The notes under the pieces are model-generated. The model made no database searches. It was not told the origin of the DNA and was given only the letters and a program-made list of their open reading frames with translations. A program made the position numbers and the translations under genes. Of a stretch of DNA of 64,000 nt, positions 35,983-45,819 are shown one piece after another (positions within the stretch are counted from its first letter, which is position 1; every line of letters begins with the position of its first letter). The stretch lies in contig NZ_JAHVJQ010000006.1 of assembly GCF_019801145.1 (NCBI RefSeq), forward strand, positions 1 to 64,000. Reading direction: 5' to 3'. Source of the DNA: Leisingera aquaemixtae (GTDB taxonomy: Bacteria; Pseudomonadota; Alphaproteobacteria; Rhodobacterales; Rhodobacteraceae).

Positions 35983-37401
35983 ATGAAACTGAACCCCGCC
36001 GACGCTGCCTTTTCCTCCCGCCTTTCAAGCCTGCTGCCTGAAGGCGTGCTGCGCGCTGCTGAACCGCGTTACCTGGAAGAGCCGCGCGGCCGCTTTCAGG
36101 GGCAGGCGGGGCTGCTGGCCCTGCCGCGCAGCGTGGAGGAGGTGTCCATCCTGGTCCGCAAAGCCAATGCCGCCCGGGTGCCGGTGGTGCCTTATGGCGG
36201 CGGCACCGGCCTGGTTGGCGGCCAGGTGATGCCGGACGGGCCGGCTCCTCTGGTGATCTCGCTGGAGCGGATGGCGGCGATCCGGGCGGTTCATGCCCGG
36301 GAGAATGTGCTGATCGCCGAGGCCGGCGCCATTCTGGCCGACGTGCAGGCGGCGGCGCAGGCGGCGGGCCGCTTGTTCCCGCTGTCGCTGGCGGCCGAAG
36401 GCTCCGCGCGGATCGGCGGCAACCTCTCGACCAATGCCGGCGGTGTTAACGTGCTGCGCTACGGCAATGCCCGCGACCTCTGCCTGGGGCTGGAGGCGGT
36501 GCTGCCGACGGGCGAGATTTGGCACGGCTTGTCGCGGCTCAGAAAAGACAACACCGGCTATGACCTGAGGAACCTCTTGATCGGGGCCGAGGGCACCCTG
36601 GGCGTGATCACCGCTGCCGCGCTGAAACTGTCGCCGATCCCGGCGTCGCAGGGCACAGCGGTCTTTACCGTGACCGATCCGCAGGCGGCCATTGATCTGC
36701 TGGCCCTGGCCCGGGATCACGCGGGCGAGGGCGTCAGCGCCTTTGAGCTGATCCACCGCCAGGGGCTGGCGTTCCTGGCTGAGACGCTGCCGCAGGTCCG
36801 CCAGCCTTTTGCGGACGCGCCGGAGTGGTGCGTGCTGATCGAGCTGGGCCTGCCGCGCGGGCTGGAGGCGGAGGACACTTTGGCTGCGCTGTTTGAAGCC
36901 GCCGAGGCGGCGGGCCTCGCCAGCGACGGGGTGATTGCCCAGTCGGACAGCCAGCGGCAGATGCTGTGGGCCGTGCGCGAGCATATCCCGCTGGCCAACA
37001 AGGCCATCGGATCGGTCTCCAGCCATGATATTTCGGTGCCCATTTCGGAAATCCCGGCTTTCATCGAACAGGGCAGAGCGGCGGTTGCCCGGCTTGGCGA
37101 TTTCCGCATCAACTGCTTTGGCCATCTGGGCGACGGCAACCTGCACTACAACGTGTTCCCGGCCAAGGGCCGCAAGCGGGAGGACTATGACTCCTCGCGC
37201 GATGCGGTCAAAGCGGCGGTGCATGATCTGGTGCAGGCCTTCGGCGGCTCCTTCAGCGCCGAGCACGGGGTGGGGCGGATGAAATCAGGCGATTTGGAGC
37301 GCTACGGCGACCCCGCCAAGCTGGCCGCGATGCGCGCCATCAAACAGGCGCTGGACCCCAATGGCATCATGAACCCGGGTGCGGTGCTGCGCGTGGAGTG
37401 A
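35983..37401 (+). CDS. FAD-linked oxidase (GlcD/D2HGDH-like 2-hydroxyacid dehydrogenase)
   Basis: A 472-residue flavoprotein with an FAD_binding_4 (PCMH) domain and an FAD-oxidase C domain. The FAD loop is VVPYGGGTGLVGGQVM (near residue 66), followed by RIGGNLSTNAGGVNVLRYGN and LIGAEGTLGVITAAAL. The C-terminal half has NCFGHLGDGNLHYNVFP, SAEHGVGRMK and LDPNGIMNPGAVL, which are typical of D-lactate, glycolate and D-2-hydroxyglutarate dehydrogenases. The exact substrate cannot be fixed from sequence; D-2-hydroxyglutarate is a good candidate. Confidence 0.88.
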   Translation: MKLNPADAAFSSRLSSLLPEGVLRAAEPRYLEEPRGRFQGQAGLLALPRSVEEVSILVRKANAARVPVVPYGGGTGLVGGQVMPDGPAPLVISLERMAAIRAVHARENVLIAEAGAILADVQAAAQAAGRLFPLSLAAEGSARIGGNLSTNAGGVNVLRYGNARDLCLGLEAVLPTGEIWHGLSRLRKDNTGYDLRNLLIGAEGTLGVITAAALKLSPIPASQGTAVFTVTDPQAAIDLLALARDHAGEGVSAFELIHRQGLAFLAETLPQVRQPFADAPEWCVLIELGLPRGLEAEDTLAALFEAAEAAGLASDGVIAQSDSQRQMLWAVREHIPLANKAIGSVSSHDISVPISEIPAFIEQGRAAVARLGDFRINCFGHLGDGNLHYNVFPAKGRKREDYDSSRDAVKAAVHDLVQAFGGSFSAEHGVGRMKSGDLERYGDPAKLAAMRAIKQALDPNGIMNPGAVLRVE

Positions 37402-37478
37402 TTTGGTCTGGTATCTTTGGGGGGCTCCCGCACCCGCGGCTGCCCGGCTTTGCCGGACCGCCTGGCGGCTTTGGGCCC

Positions 37479-37583
37479 GGCGCCGCGCATCCGCGCGGCG
37501 CGCCCCTGCCGGCCCAAGGGGCCTGAAGGGGCCATGCCCAACGGGAACAGCCTTTCCCTGGAAAGGCGCCTGACCGGCGGGAG
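37479..37583 (-). repeat. Extragenic palindromic element, copy C (after apt)
   Basis: Read from apt onward (minus strand): CTCCCGCC, hairpin GCGCCTTTCC/GGAAAGGC, CCCGTTGGG (37537-37545), a spacer, then a GC palindrome GCGCCGCGCGGATGCGCGGCGC. It has the same order of parts as copies A and B but a longer spacer before the last palindrome. Confidence 0.65.
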
Positions 37584-37621
37584 CCTTCCGGCCTCGCATA
37601 GATGCAGTCAGGGGCGGATGT

Positions 37622-38161
37622 TCAGAGGCCCTCGAACTCGCAGAGCACATGTACGTCCATGCCCATGTCCTCCAAGAGTTTGCGCCCGCCCAGTTCCGGC
37701 AGATCGACGATGAAGGCGCAGGAGATGATCTCACCGCCTAGCCGCTCGATCAGCTTGATGCCCGCGCCCGCGGTGCCGCCGGTGGCCAGCAGGTCGTCCA
37801 CCACCAGAATCTTCTCACCCGGCTTGATGGCGTCGTCATGGATCTCCACAATCGCCTCGCCGTATTCCAGCTTGTAGTCCTGGCTGATGGTGGTGCCGGG
37901 CAGCTTGCCCTTCTTGCGGATCGGCACAAAGCCGGTGCCGAGCTGATGGGCAATGGCGCCGCCCAGGATGAAGCCGCGCGCCTCAAGCCCCACCACCTTG
38001 TCGATCTGCTCACCGGCGTAGGGGTGCAGCATCTGGTCGATTGCCATGCGAAAACCCCGGGTGTCGGCAAACAGCGTGGTCACATCGCGGAACATGATAC
38101 CTTCATGCGGGAAGTCGACGATGGTGCGGATGTAGTCCTTGACGGCAGGCTTCTTGGGCAT
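37622..38161 (-). CDS. apt: Adenine phosphoribosyltransferase
   Basis: A 179-residue purine-salvage enzyme making AMP from adenine and PRPP. The PRPP-binding motif is [17 protein letters not shown] (near residue 120). [16 protein letters not shown] and the N-terminal [20 protein letters not shown] are standard for APT. It recycles adenine, including that released by MtnP, whose gene lies 1.7 kb upstream on the same strand. The 206-base gap before it separates it from the metallopeptidase gene. Confidence 0.96.
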   Translation of the reverse strand: MPKKPAVKDYIRTIVDFPHEGIMFRDVTTLFADTRGFRMAIDQMLHPYAGEQIDKVVGLEARGFILGGAIAHQLGTGFVPIRKKGKLPGTTISQDYKLEYGEAIVEIHDDAIKPGEKILVVDDLLATGGTAGAGIKLIERLGGEIISCAFIVDLPELGGRKLLEDMGMDVHVLCEFEGL

Positions 38162-38367
38162 GGGCGGGCTCTCCCTTGGCGGAACGGCAACAGCGGCCCG
38201 GCGGATTGAGCCAGGCCAACGGCGGTTTGACCGATGCGGCGCAGGCTTGCAAGGGGGAATGGCGCGTGCCGTTAACGTGTTGCAAGCCGCATTCCCGGCC
38301 AGCCAGCCGGTCCGGCGCGTGAACAGGGCAGGCGGCCTGCGCCCGCCCTTGTCCCGGGGGCCTCGCC

Positions 38368-39561
38368 CTAGCCAATCATGTTGTCGCTGAAAATCGAGAG
38401 ATTGAGCCCCGAGGTCGCTGTTAGCGGATCCGCTGCGTCGAATACTGTGTCGTAGCCCATGTCCTCCAGCGCAGCGATCGTCGTGTTCGAGAGATAATTC
38501 CCGCCGGCGTTGATATAACCGGTCATGATTTCATTGCCGAATGCAAAGCCGTCGCTGCCGCCTTCGTTCCAGTGGCCGCCGGCAGTGCCCGGACCGCCAT
38601 CGGTTTCGACAGACACCGGGCCCGCGCCGAACTCAAGCGCAAAGGCAGTGGCGGCATTCACACCGGTGAATTCAAGCGTCCCGCCGGGACCGTTTGCGAC
38701 CAGCCCCATGTTGTCCCACATGGTGCCGAAGCCGAGGACATGCATCATTTCGTGGAAAACGATGTCGTTGAATAGGCCGGCCGCATCATATGCTTCTGCA
38801 TCGGCAGTATCGAATTCCATGATCCCCATCGCGGGCAGGAAATCTGCGGTGCGGTAGGCCGTCGGACCGGCTTGCCCGAGGATGCCGCCGCTGCCGTCGA
38901 TGTCGGAAAGCGTGGCCTCGATGCGGAGGTCGTCAATGGTCTTGCCGCGGAAGAACACATCCCCGATGTCGCCCAGAATGATATCGGAGATCAGTTCAGA
39001 GGCATCGACAAAGCTTTGCTGCAATGCGGCTGTCCAGCTGCCTTCGAAAACAATCTCGATATTGAAGCCTGATCCATCCGAATTGCCGGAAACATAGCTG
39101 TCCATCACGCCACCGTCGCCGTTGCCACCGTTCCCGCCGCCGCCTTTGCCACCGCCGTTTCCACCGCCGCCGCCGCCGCCATTCCCGCCCTTGGCCGCAC
39201 CTTGCCCGTCGATGAAGACGAGCCCGCTCATCCCGGTCAGCCCACCAAAGGCTTCACTGAATGCGGCGAGGCTGGATCCTGCGCTGACGCTGGCAGCAAG
39301 GCTGATCGAACTGTCCGGGGGGCTTGCCGGATCCGGGGCGGCCGGATCGAGGGAGTCTTCGCTGCGGCTCTGCGATCCGGGTGCCGGCGCTGGTGTGGCC
39401 GCCGCGAATTCAAAATGGTCGCCATCGCCGGGCAGTAGGCTGTCGGGAAGGCCAAATGCTTCAGCGGCTGTGCCCGGGGCCTGGTTTGCCTCCCGGGCGG
39501 TGTCATGGCTGAACAGGAAGTCGTCAAGGGAAGGCATGCTGCTGATAACCGGCTGGATCAT
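38368..39561 (-). CDS. Leishmanolysin-like (M8) metallopeptidase with glycine-rich linker
   Basis: A 397-residue predicted zinc peptidase. The M8-type motif [14 protein letters not shown] (near residue 280) gives HExxH, with a third His likely in [11 protein letters not shown] and a Met-turn in [28 protein letters not shown] then resembles the end of leishmanolysin domains. A run of Gly, Asn and Lys (residues about 142-170) separates a Ser/Pro/Ala-rich N-terminus from the catalytic part. No Sec signal peptide is visible, so a type I or other route is possible. ATG at 39561 has CCGGAG upstream. Confidence 0.75.
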   Translation of the reverse strand: MIQPVISSMPSLDDFLFSHDTAREANQAPGTAAEAFGLPDSLLPGDGDHFEFAAATPAPAPGSQSRSEDSLDPAAPDPASPPDSSISLAASVSAGSSLAAFSEAFGGLTGMSGLVFIDGQGAAKGGNGGGGGGGNGGGKGGGGNGGNGDGGVMDSYVSGNSDGSGFNIEIVFEGSWTAALQQSFVDASELISDIILGDIGDVFFRGKTIDDLRIEATLSDIDGSGGILGQAGPTAYRTADFLPAMGIMEFDTADAEAYDAAGLFNDIVFHEMMHVLGFGTMWDNMGLVANGPGGTLEFTGVNAATAFALEFGAGPVSVETDGGPGTAGGHWNEGGSDGFAFGNEIMTGYINAGGNYLSNTTIAALEDMGYDTVFDAADPLTATSGLNLSIFSDNMIG

Positions 39562-39874
39562 CTGGTACTCCGGAGGCTGATTGGAACAAGGGGCTCTGAT
39601 ACCCAAGCGTAAGATGGCATTCTTAAGATTACGCTAGGGCAAGCAGTTTTCCGGGCAATGTCAGCTTAAGAAACAGTTTATTTATGAGCAGTGTGTCGCG
39701 GCTTGCACATTCGCTTCAGGAAATGAGAGAGCCCTCAATCAAGGGGTGTGGAAGAATTTTCACAACACCCAGGCCGTGTATTGATGCAGTGGCAGTTGCC
39801 TCAGTTTTTGATTATTGGAAACAAGAAAGGCGCGGCATGTGCCGCGCCCCTGTTGCTCCTGCCGGTGCTGAGAT
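39562..39874. promoter_or_regulatory. Gap between the metallopeptidase and mtnP
   Basis: A 313-base gap without a supported gene. Near the peptidase start is an inverted repeat AGCGTAA (39606-39612) / TTACGCT (39629-39635) with TCTTAAGA inside, a possible operator. TTAAGAAACAGTTTA (about 39665-39679) is a poor CtrA-like site. The mtnP terminator lies at the far end (39819-39848). Confidence 0.45.
39819..39848 (-). terminator. Terminator of mtnP
   Basis: GGCGCGGCA (39829-39837) pairs perfectly with TGCCGCGCC (39840-39848). On the minus strand the stem is followed by TTTCTTGTTT. It lies 26 bases past the mtnP stop. Confidence 0.8.
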
Positions 39875-40753
<879 letters not shown>

Positions 40754-40906
40754 GTCCTGCCCTCCTGTTGCTGCTGGTTCGGATATGCGCAAGCGGCGGC
40801 GGATTTGGCAAGCCCAAGGCGGGAAATTGGGGGGTGGCATGCGTGCACCCCCTGTGCACCCTCTGTGCACCGGGCGGGTGCCGCTGCCGGGTTTTACCTT
40901 CGGCAA

Positions 40907-40927
40907 GAGTATTTGGGGAAAGATGAA
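40907..40927 (+). repeat. GAGTATTT-N-AAAGATGAA motif, copy 2
   Basis: GAGTATTTGGGGAAAGATGAA, matching copy 1 at 901-922 in both halves and in spacing to within one base. Confidence 0.5.
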
Positions 40928-40936
40928 GGGCAAGGG

Positions 40937-41011
40937 CTACTCGCGCCGGAGGGTCGCGGTGAGCGCCGCGGCGCCGAGGGCGGTAACGATCCAGCACAGT
41001 GCCAGAGGATA
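40937..41011 (-). pseudogene. Possible 3' remnant of a membrane-protein gene
   Basis: On the minus strand this reads a hydrophobic helix with a basic end, YPLALCWIVTALGAAAL then TATLRRE and a stop. It looks like the last membrane segment of a transporter or similar protein, but the frame is closed by TAG just upstream and no start exists. It lies exactly where the high-GC sequence gives way to the lower-GC neighbour, so it could be what is left after an insertion or deletion. Chance similarity is also possible. Confidence 0.3.
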
Positions 41012-41075
41012 CTAAGCAAAGGTGGCTGGGTTTTTTGATGCTGCTAACGTACCCCTGCAGATTTGGTTGTGCGTG

Positions 41076-41903
41076 TTATTGGTAGAGTGCGGCGTTATTT
41101 CTGTATAAGCCCTTCAAAATCTCTGAAGCGCACCTAAGAGAGTAGTCGTTCAGTTCATTCCGGCAGAAAGCAGAAAGTCGGATGAGCAGAATAATGTCGC
41201 TTTCGTCCAGAAAGACTGCGTTTCTTCCAGTTCCACCGATGTTGTTGATGCCAACTGTGCTGGAGACGTTGCTTACACCAAAGGAACTCGGAACGATGCC
41301 CTTGGAACAATCTCGCTGGTTGAGTTCAGGTTTGCTGTTGTCGATTGCAAGTACAAACGCAGAAATCGCATTGTGTTCATCTGCAACCCAGTCTGCAAAG
41401 CATCCCGCGCCTTGCCGGGTTATGCCCCTGCTGAGTAGGCTTTGAATTTGCGGGTCAGCGTCTTCAAAGCTTAGGCTGGAACCTTTCGCAGGAATGTATT
41501 TTTCAGCGTTGTCATCCAGACCCTTGAAGCTGTCGAATATTACCAAGTAGTTCACATCTGGAGAGACGGAAGTTCTGCCGTTGAACCATTCTTCCGGCGT
41601 GCCAAACATCTTAAATGGGACACCTGCGTGTTCGGAAAATGTTCTGACCCTTGCTGCTGCATCCAATGCCTGATGGTCTAAGTTGTTCCCAACTACCTGA
41701 AAGGAAATTTCTTTTTGCCAGAATGTCAGGGTGTGCTTGTCTGGGTTATTAAATCGGTACCGCGAAATGGGGTGAGACAAGTCAGGAACGGTGGCCTGTG
41801 CATTCAATTCAGTAACCGAGAACAATGTCATCGTTAGAGCGAGGGCTGACAATCTGGTCAGTTTATTGCCCTTGTGATTTGCTCGGGAAGTAAAGCGATG
41901 CAT
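41076..41903 (-). CDS. Secreted DUF2927-like protein in a low-GC patch
   Basis: A 275-residue exported protein, signal peptide NKLTRLSALALTMTLFSVTE and cleavage near LNAQA. The order KEISFQVVGNN, LDAAARVRTFSEHAGVPF, VNYLVIFDS, GCFADWVADEHNAISAFVL and ESDIILLIRLSAFC fits the DUF2927 family as I remember it; that assignment is moderate. Base composition and codon use are clearly lower in G+C than all neighbours (many AAT, TTT, TCT codons), suggesting recent acquisition. Cys occur in pairs that could form disulfides. Function unknown. Confidence 0.7.
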   Translation of the reverse strand: MHRFTSRANHKGNKLTRLSALALTMTLFSVTELNAQATVPDLSHPISRYRFNNPDKHTLTFWQKEISFQVVGNNLDHQALDAAARVRTFSEHAGVPFKMFGTPEEWFNGRTSVSPDVNYLVIFDSFKGLDDNAEKYIPAKGSSLSFEDADPQIQSLLSRGITRQGAGCFADWVADEHNAISAFVLAIDNSKPELNQRDCSKGIVPSSFGVSNVSSTVGINNIGGTGRNAVFLDESDIILLIRLSAFCRNELNDYSLRCASEILKGLYRNNAALYQ

Positions 41904-42176
41904 TGATGTGTCCTTCAGTAATCCGCTCAACTCATGCAGCGTGGTTGGCGGTTTGGCAACCCGAGGTGAAAGGACGACTTCTAACAAGCGCTATAGTTCA
42001 ACGCCAGCGCCGCTGACCAACTGTATCGCGCGCAATTTGCAGTAGTTGCGCTGACCTATTTTTTTCTCTCTGGGACGGGACTTCCTCCTGCCGCGGGGCC
42101 GCGCCCTTGCCCCGTTGGCATATTTCCGCTAGGGGCGGGCAGCGAACACTCCTCCTCCCGAGCACAGGTACCTGAC

Positions 42177-43820
42177 ATGAGACGCGCAGCCGTGGCTTTG
42201 CTGGCCAAGCAGATTTCCCCCCCGAACCTCTCCATCATGCAGGATGAGGGCTTTACCGCGGGCCGCGTGCGCACCGAATTGCTGTCGGGCCTCACCGTGG
42301 CGCTGGCGCTGGTGCCGGAGGCGGTGGCCTTTGCCTTTGTCGCGGGCGTGCATCCGCTGGTCGGGCTTTATGCGGCCTTCATGGTCGGGCTGATCACTGC
42401 CGTGTTCGGTGGCCGGCCGGGCATGATCTCGGGTGCGACGGGCGCGCTGGCGGTGGTGATGGTGGCGCTGGTGGCGCAGCACGGGGTGGAATACCTGTTT
42501 GCCACGGTGGTGCTGATGGGGATCTTGCAGATCTTTGCCGGGGTCATGCACTGGGGCAAGTTCATCCGGCTGGTGCCGCATCCGGTGATGCTGGGGTTTG
42601 TGAACGGTCTGGCCATCGTGATCTTCCTGGCGCAGCTCACTCAGTTCAAGGTGCCGGGCTCGGGTGGTGCCGAATGGCTGAGCGGCGCTTCGCTTTACAT
42701 GATGCTGGGGCTGGTAGCGCTGACCATGGTGATCATCTGGGGCATGCCCAAGATTACTTCTGTTATCCCGGCGCCGCTGGCGGGGATCGGGATCGTTGCG
42801 GTTCTGGTGATCGCCTTGGGGCTGGATGTGCCGCGGGTCGGTGACATGGCCTCGATCGAGGGCGGTTTCCCGGCGTTCCACAATCCGTTTGGCACCGGTG
42901 AGGGGCTTTACGGGACTGCGCTGGCGCCGTTCACGCTTGAGACGCTGTGGATCATCCTGCCCTATGCGGTGATCCTGGCCGCCATCGGCCTGATCGAGAG
43001 CCTGCTGACGCTGAACCTGGTGGGGGAAATTACCGGCAAGCGCGGCGGCGCCAGCCAGGAATGCATTGCACAGGGCGCATCCAATGTGGTCACGGGCTTC
43101 TTCGGCGGCATGGGCGGCTGCGCGATGATCGGCCAGTCGATGATCAACGTGAAATCCGGCGGCCGGACGCGGATTGCGGGCATCGCCGCGGCGCTGTTCC
43201 TGCTCTTGTTCATCGTGGTGGCCTCGCCGCTGATCGAGCAGATCCCGCTGGCGGCGCTGGTCGGGGTGATGTTCATGGTGGTGATCGGGACGTTTGCCTG
43301 GAACAGCCTGAAGATCATGACCAAAGTGCCGCTGATGGATGCCTTTGTGATCGTGCTGGTGACTGTCGTGACGGTGATGTCAGACCTGGCGGTTGCGGTG
43401 GTTGTGGGGGTCATCGTCTCAGCCCTGGCCTATGCCTGGAACAACGCCCGCCGCATTCACGCCTATACCCGCGAGTCCGCAACCGACAAGGGCGCCAAGG
43501 TCTATGAGATTGAGGGGCCGCTGTTCTTTGGCTCTACCGACGGGTTCATCGAGCTGTTTGATGTGGCGAAGGACCCGGACCACGTGATCGTGGACTTTGC
43601 CCGCAGCCGGGTGGTGGACCAGTCGGCGCTGCAGGCGATCGAGGCGGTGGCCGGCAAGTATGAGGCAGAGGGCAAGACGCTGGTGTTGCGCCACCTCAGC
43701 CGCGACTGCCACCAGCTGCTGACCAAGGCGGGCCACCTGATGGTCGACAGCGATGACGACCCGGAATACGAGGTCGCGGTGGATTACTCGGTCAAGACCG
43801 GGATCCTGGGCGGCCACTGA
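42177..43820 (+). CDS. SulP family anion transporter
   Basis: A 547-residue SLC26/SulP permease for sulfate, bicarbonate or related anions. The N-terminal transport signature is LTVALALVPEAVAFAFVAGV, followed by GAVTGAL-type helix 3 (ISGATGALAVVMVAL) and about ten further helices; a C-terminal STAS domain follows (DHVIVDFARSRVVDQSALQA, near residue 465). The substrate is not determinable from sequence. ATG at 42177 is used; an ATG 60 bases later (MQDEGFTAG) is an alternative start. A strong hairpin ends the gene. Confidence 0.93.
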   Translation: MRRAAVALLAKQISPPNLSIMQDEGFTAGRVRTELLSGLTVALALVPEAVAFAFVAGVHPLVGLYAAFMVGLITAVFGGRPGMISGATGALAVVMVALVAQHGVEYLFATVVLMGILQIFAGVMHWGKFIRLVPHPVMLGFVNGLAIVIFLAQLTQFKVPGSGGAEWLSGASLYMMLGLVALTMVIIWGMPKITSVIPAPLAGIGIVAVLVIALGLDVPRVGDMASIEGGFPAFHNPFGTGEGLYGTALAPFTLETLWIILPYAVILAAIGLIESLLTLNLVGEITGKRGGASQECIAQGASNVVTGFFGGMGGCAMIGQSMINVKSGGRTRIAGIAAALFLLLFIVVASPLIEQIPLAALVGVMFMVVIGTFAWNSLKIMTKVPLMDAFVIVLVTVVTVMSDLAVAVVVGVIVSALAYAWNNARRIHAYTRESATDKGAKVYEIEGPLFFGSTDGFIELFDVAKDPDHVIVDFARSRVVDQSALQAIEAVAGKYEAEGKTLVLRHLSRDCHQLLTKAGHLMVDSDDDPEYEVAVDYSVKTGILGGH

Positions 43821-43839
43821 GCGGCCCGGCAGGTAAAAG

Positions 43840-43873
43840 AAAAGCCCGCAGTTCAGTGGACTGCGGGCTTTTT
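43840..43873. terminator. Bidirectional terminator between sulP and the CatB-type gene
   Basis: A 13-bp perfect stem, AAAAGCCCGCAGT (43840-43852) with ACTGCGGGCTTTT (43860-43872), loop of 7 bases. T runs are present on both strands, so it can stop both convergent genes. Confidence 0.92.
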
Positions 43874-43929
43874 GATTTCCAAAGGCGGCTTCTGGCTCAC
43901 CAGGCCAGCAAGCGCTTAGCGGCAGTGTG

Positions 43930-44571
43930 TCAGTCCGGCGCGATGCTTTCCAGCATGTCGAGGTCGCCGGACAGCAGTGCCGGTTCGGCGCGGGTGATGA
44001 GGTCCGCGGGCCAGTCCCACCACTTGAGCGCCAGCAGGCGGGCGATCTGCGGTTTGGAGAAGCGGTAACTGTGCACCGCGCCCGGATTGCCGGTGATGAT
44101 GGCATAGGGCGGGACGGTGCCGCGCACCACGGCACCGGCGCCGATAATGGCGCCGTCGCCGATGCGGGCGCCGGGCAGGATCAGCGCGCCGTAGCCGATC
44201 CAGACGTCATTGCCCACGATGGTGTCACGGGTGTCGGGCTGGAAGCCGGCCATCTGATCCGGGTCGAACACCGGGAAGGGATAGCAGCTGAGCCCATCCT
44301 GCGCGTGGTTGGCCGAAGCGGTGATGAAACGCGCCCCGTGGGCGATCTGGCAGAAGCGGCCGATCACCAGCCGTTCGCGCGATCCGGGGAACAGGTAGGG
44401 CGCCAGGTGCTGCGCCCAGTCCTGCGGCGGGTCGAAATCGGAGGCATAGCTGTAGTCGCCTGCCATGATGTTAGGATGGTCCAGCACTTGGCTCAGCATC
44501 ACCGTGCCCGTGTGCGGCATGCCGTCGGGCAGGATGATCGGGTTGCGCTTGCGGGGGTCGGGAAGCGGCAT
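43930..44571 (-). CDS. CatB-related O-acetyltransferase (xenobiotic acetyltransferase family)
   Basis: A 213-residue left-handed beta-helix acetyltransferase of the CatB/Vat group. The catalytic His is in ASANHAQDG (near residue 88); hexapeptide repeats are evident in IVGNDVWIGYGALILPGARI and GAIIGAGAVV. The family includes chloramphenicol and streptogramin acetyltransferases, but many environmental members have unknown acceptors, so resistance should not be assumed. It lies 8 bases after the flavin reductase gene in the same direction and ends at a bidirectional terminator. Confidence 0.88.
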   Translation of the reverse strand: MPLPDPRKRNPIILPDGMPHTGTVMLSQVLDHPNIMAGDYSYASDFDPPQDWAQHLAPYLFPGSRERLVIGRFCQIAHGARFITASANHAQDGLSCYPFPVFDPDQMAGFQPDTRDTIVGNDVWIGYGALILPGARIGDGAIIGAGAVVRGTVPPYAIITGNPGAVHSYRFSKPQIARLLALKWWDWPADLITRAEPALLSGDLDMLESIAPD

Positions 44572-44579
44572 GGCGGGCC

Positions 44580-45185
44580 TCAGTCGTCGGGGCGGGTCAG
44601 CGTGAACAGGTCGCGCACCACCGAATAATCCCGGTAGCCGAGGCGCGCCAGCGGCTGGTACGCGGTGACATCAAAGGTACCGTCTCGCAGGCAGTCGTCG
44701 CGCAGGTGCACGCCAGTGACCTCGCCGAACACCACTTTGTTGGCTTCGCCCGGCAGGGTGACGATTTGGGTGAGCTTGCATTCCAGTGCCGCAGGAGCTG
44801 CGGCGACGCGGGAACAGGCGATGGTCTCGCATTCCACGGCCTCCAGCCCGGCGTGGGCGAACTCATCCACGTCCTTGGGCAGCGCGCCGGAACTGGCGTT
44901 CATGGCGTCGCGCAGCGCGTAGGACACCACGTTGACGCAGAACACGCCGGTGGCCTCGATGTTGGCGACCGAGTCCTTGGTGCCGTCCTGGTCCGGCTTG
45001 CTGCTGGTGGAGGCAAACATCACCTGCGGCGGGGTGTAGGCGACAGCGTTGAAGAAGGAATAGGGCGCCAGGTTGTTGACGCCGTCCGCCGATCGGCTGG
45101 AGATCCAGCCGATCGGGCGCGGGGTGACAATGGCATTGAACGGGTTGTGGGGGAGGCCGTGGCCGTCCTCGGGCCGGTAGAACAT
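44580..45185 (-). CDS. Flavin reductase-like FMN-binding protein
   Basis: A 201-residue protein of the flavin reductase (DIM6/NTAB-like) family, starting MFYRPEDGHGLPHNPFNAIV. FMN-site landmarks are TPRPIGWISSRSADG, NLAPYSFFNAVAYTPPQVMF and EATGVFCVNVVSYALRDAMN. Members supply reduced flavin to two-component monooxygenases or act on small substrates; no monooxygenase gene is near. It forms an operon with the CatB-type gene and diverges from the GNAT gene at 45285 across 99 bases. Confidence 0.88.
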   Translation of the reverse strand: MFYRPEDGHGLPHNPFNAIVTPRPIGWISSRSADGVNNLAPYSFFNAVAYTPPQVMFASTSSKPDQDGTKDSVANIEATGVFCVNVVSYALRDAMNASSGALPKDVDEFAHAGLEAVECETIACSRVAAAPAALECKLTQIVTLPGEANKVVFGEVTGVHLRDDCLRDGTFDVTAYQPLARLGYRDYSVVRDLFTLTRPDD

Positions 45186-45284
45186 TGCTGCATCCTGCTC
45201 TGGTATATAGATGTTTGCCCAAGGCTTACGCCCATGCTAGGCCGAATGCCAGCCTGCAGGGAAGAACGCGGAGGCAGGGGCGGC

Positions 45285-45773
45285 GTGATCGAATTGATGG
45301 CAGAGCGGCCGGACGACCGGTGGGAGGTCGAGGCGCTGTATGACCTGTGCTTTGCGCCGGGACGCGAGGCGCTGTCCTCATACCGTCTGCGCGACGGCGT
45401 GCCGCCGGTCGAGGGCCTGAGCGAAGTGGCGCGCGACAGCGACGGCATTCTGGCGGCGGCAATCCGCTATTGGCCGGTGCTGGTCGGCACAGCCCCGGCG
45501 CTGCTTTTGGGGCCGGTGGCGGTGCACCCGACCCGGCAGGGCGAAGGTCTGGGCGGTTCGCTGATTCGCGACAGTCTGGCCAAGGCCGGGGAAACCGGCT
45601 GGGCGCGGGTGATGCTGGTGGGGGATGCGCCCTATTACCAGCGGTTCGGCTTCGCCAAGCTTTCCGGTGTCGAGATGCCGCCGCCCACCAATCCTGAGCG
45701 GGTTCTGGGGCTGGCGCTGCAGGCGGGTGCCTGGGACGGCGTGCGGGGGCAGGTGACCCGCTGGCAGGCTTGA
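45285..45773 (+). CDS. GNAT N-acetyltransferase
   Basis: A 162-residue acetyltransferase: LGPVAVHPTRQGEGLGGSLI is the acetyl-CoA loop (near residue 75), and VMLVGDAPYYQRFGFAKLS is the conserved C-terminal part typical of the YhbS-like group. Start chosen is GTG at 45285 with GAGGCAGGGG upstream; ATG codons at 45234 and 45246 are in frame but give an unconserved Arg/Gly-rich leader. Acceptor unknown. It is divergent from the flavin reductase and is followed by the EcsC gene after 46 bases. Confidence 0.82.
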   Translation: MIELMAERPDDRWEVEALYDLCFAPGREALSSYRLRDGVPPVEGLSEVARDSDGILAAAIRYWPVLVGTAPALLLGPVAVHPTRQGEGLGGSLIRDSLAKAGETGWARVMLVGDAPYYQRFGFAKLSGVEMPPPTNPERVLGLALQAGAWDGVRGQVTRWQA

Positions 45774-45819
45774 AATTGTGCCTTTAGCTGCCGATCTTTA
45801 GAGGGCAGAGGAGGCGCAA

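Larger units (their letters stand above)
40754..41075. other. Gap upstream of mtnP with a short motif and a possible gene remnant
   Basis: A 322-base gap. The part next to 40754 should contain the mtnP promoter. The motif copy GAGTATTTGGGGAAAGATGAA lies at 40907-40927. Between 40937 and 41011 the minus strand encodes a hydrophobic tail ending in a stop (listed separately). From about 41010 the base composition drops toward the next gene. No complete gene is supported. Confidence 0.5.

Noticed and set aside
39122-39200. Possible CRISPR or tandem repeat near the glycine codons
   Set aside because: It encodes the glycine-rich linker of the metallopeptidase; the units are irregular and there are no spacers.
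42075-42125. Fifth copy of the extragenic element (CCCCGTTGGC with GC hairpins)
   Set aside because: Only the central part resembles the family, the orientation does not follow a stop codon, and the CTCCCGCC end is absent.
43930-44571. Chloramphenicol resistance gene
   Set aside because: The family match is to CatB-like acetyltransferases in general; no evidence fixes chloramphenicol as the acceptor.
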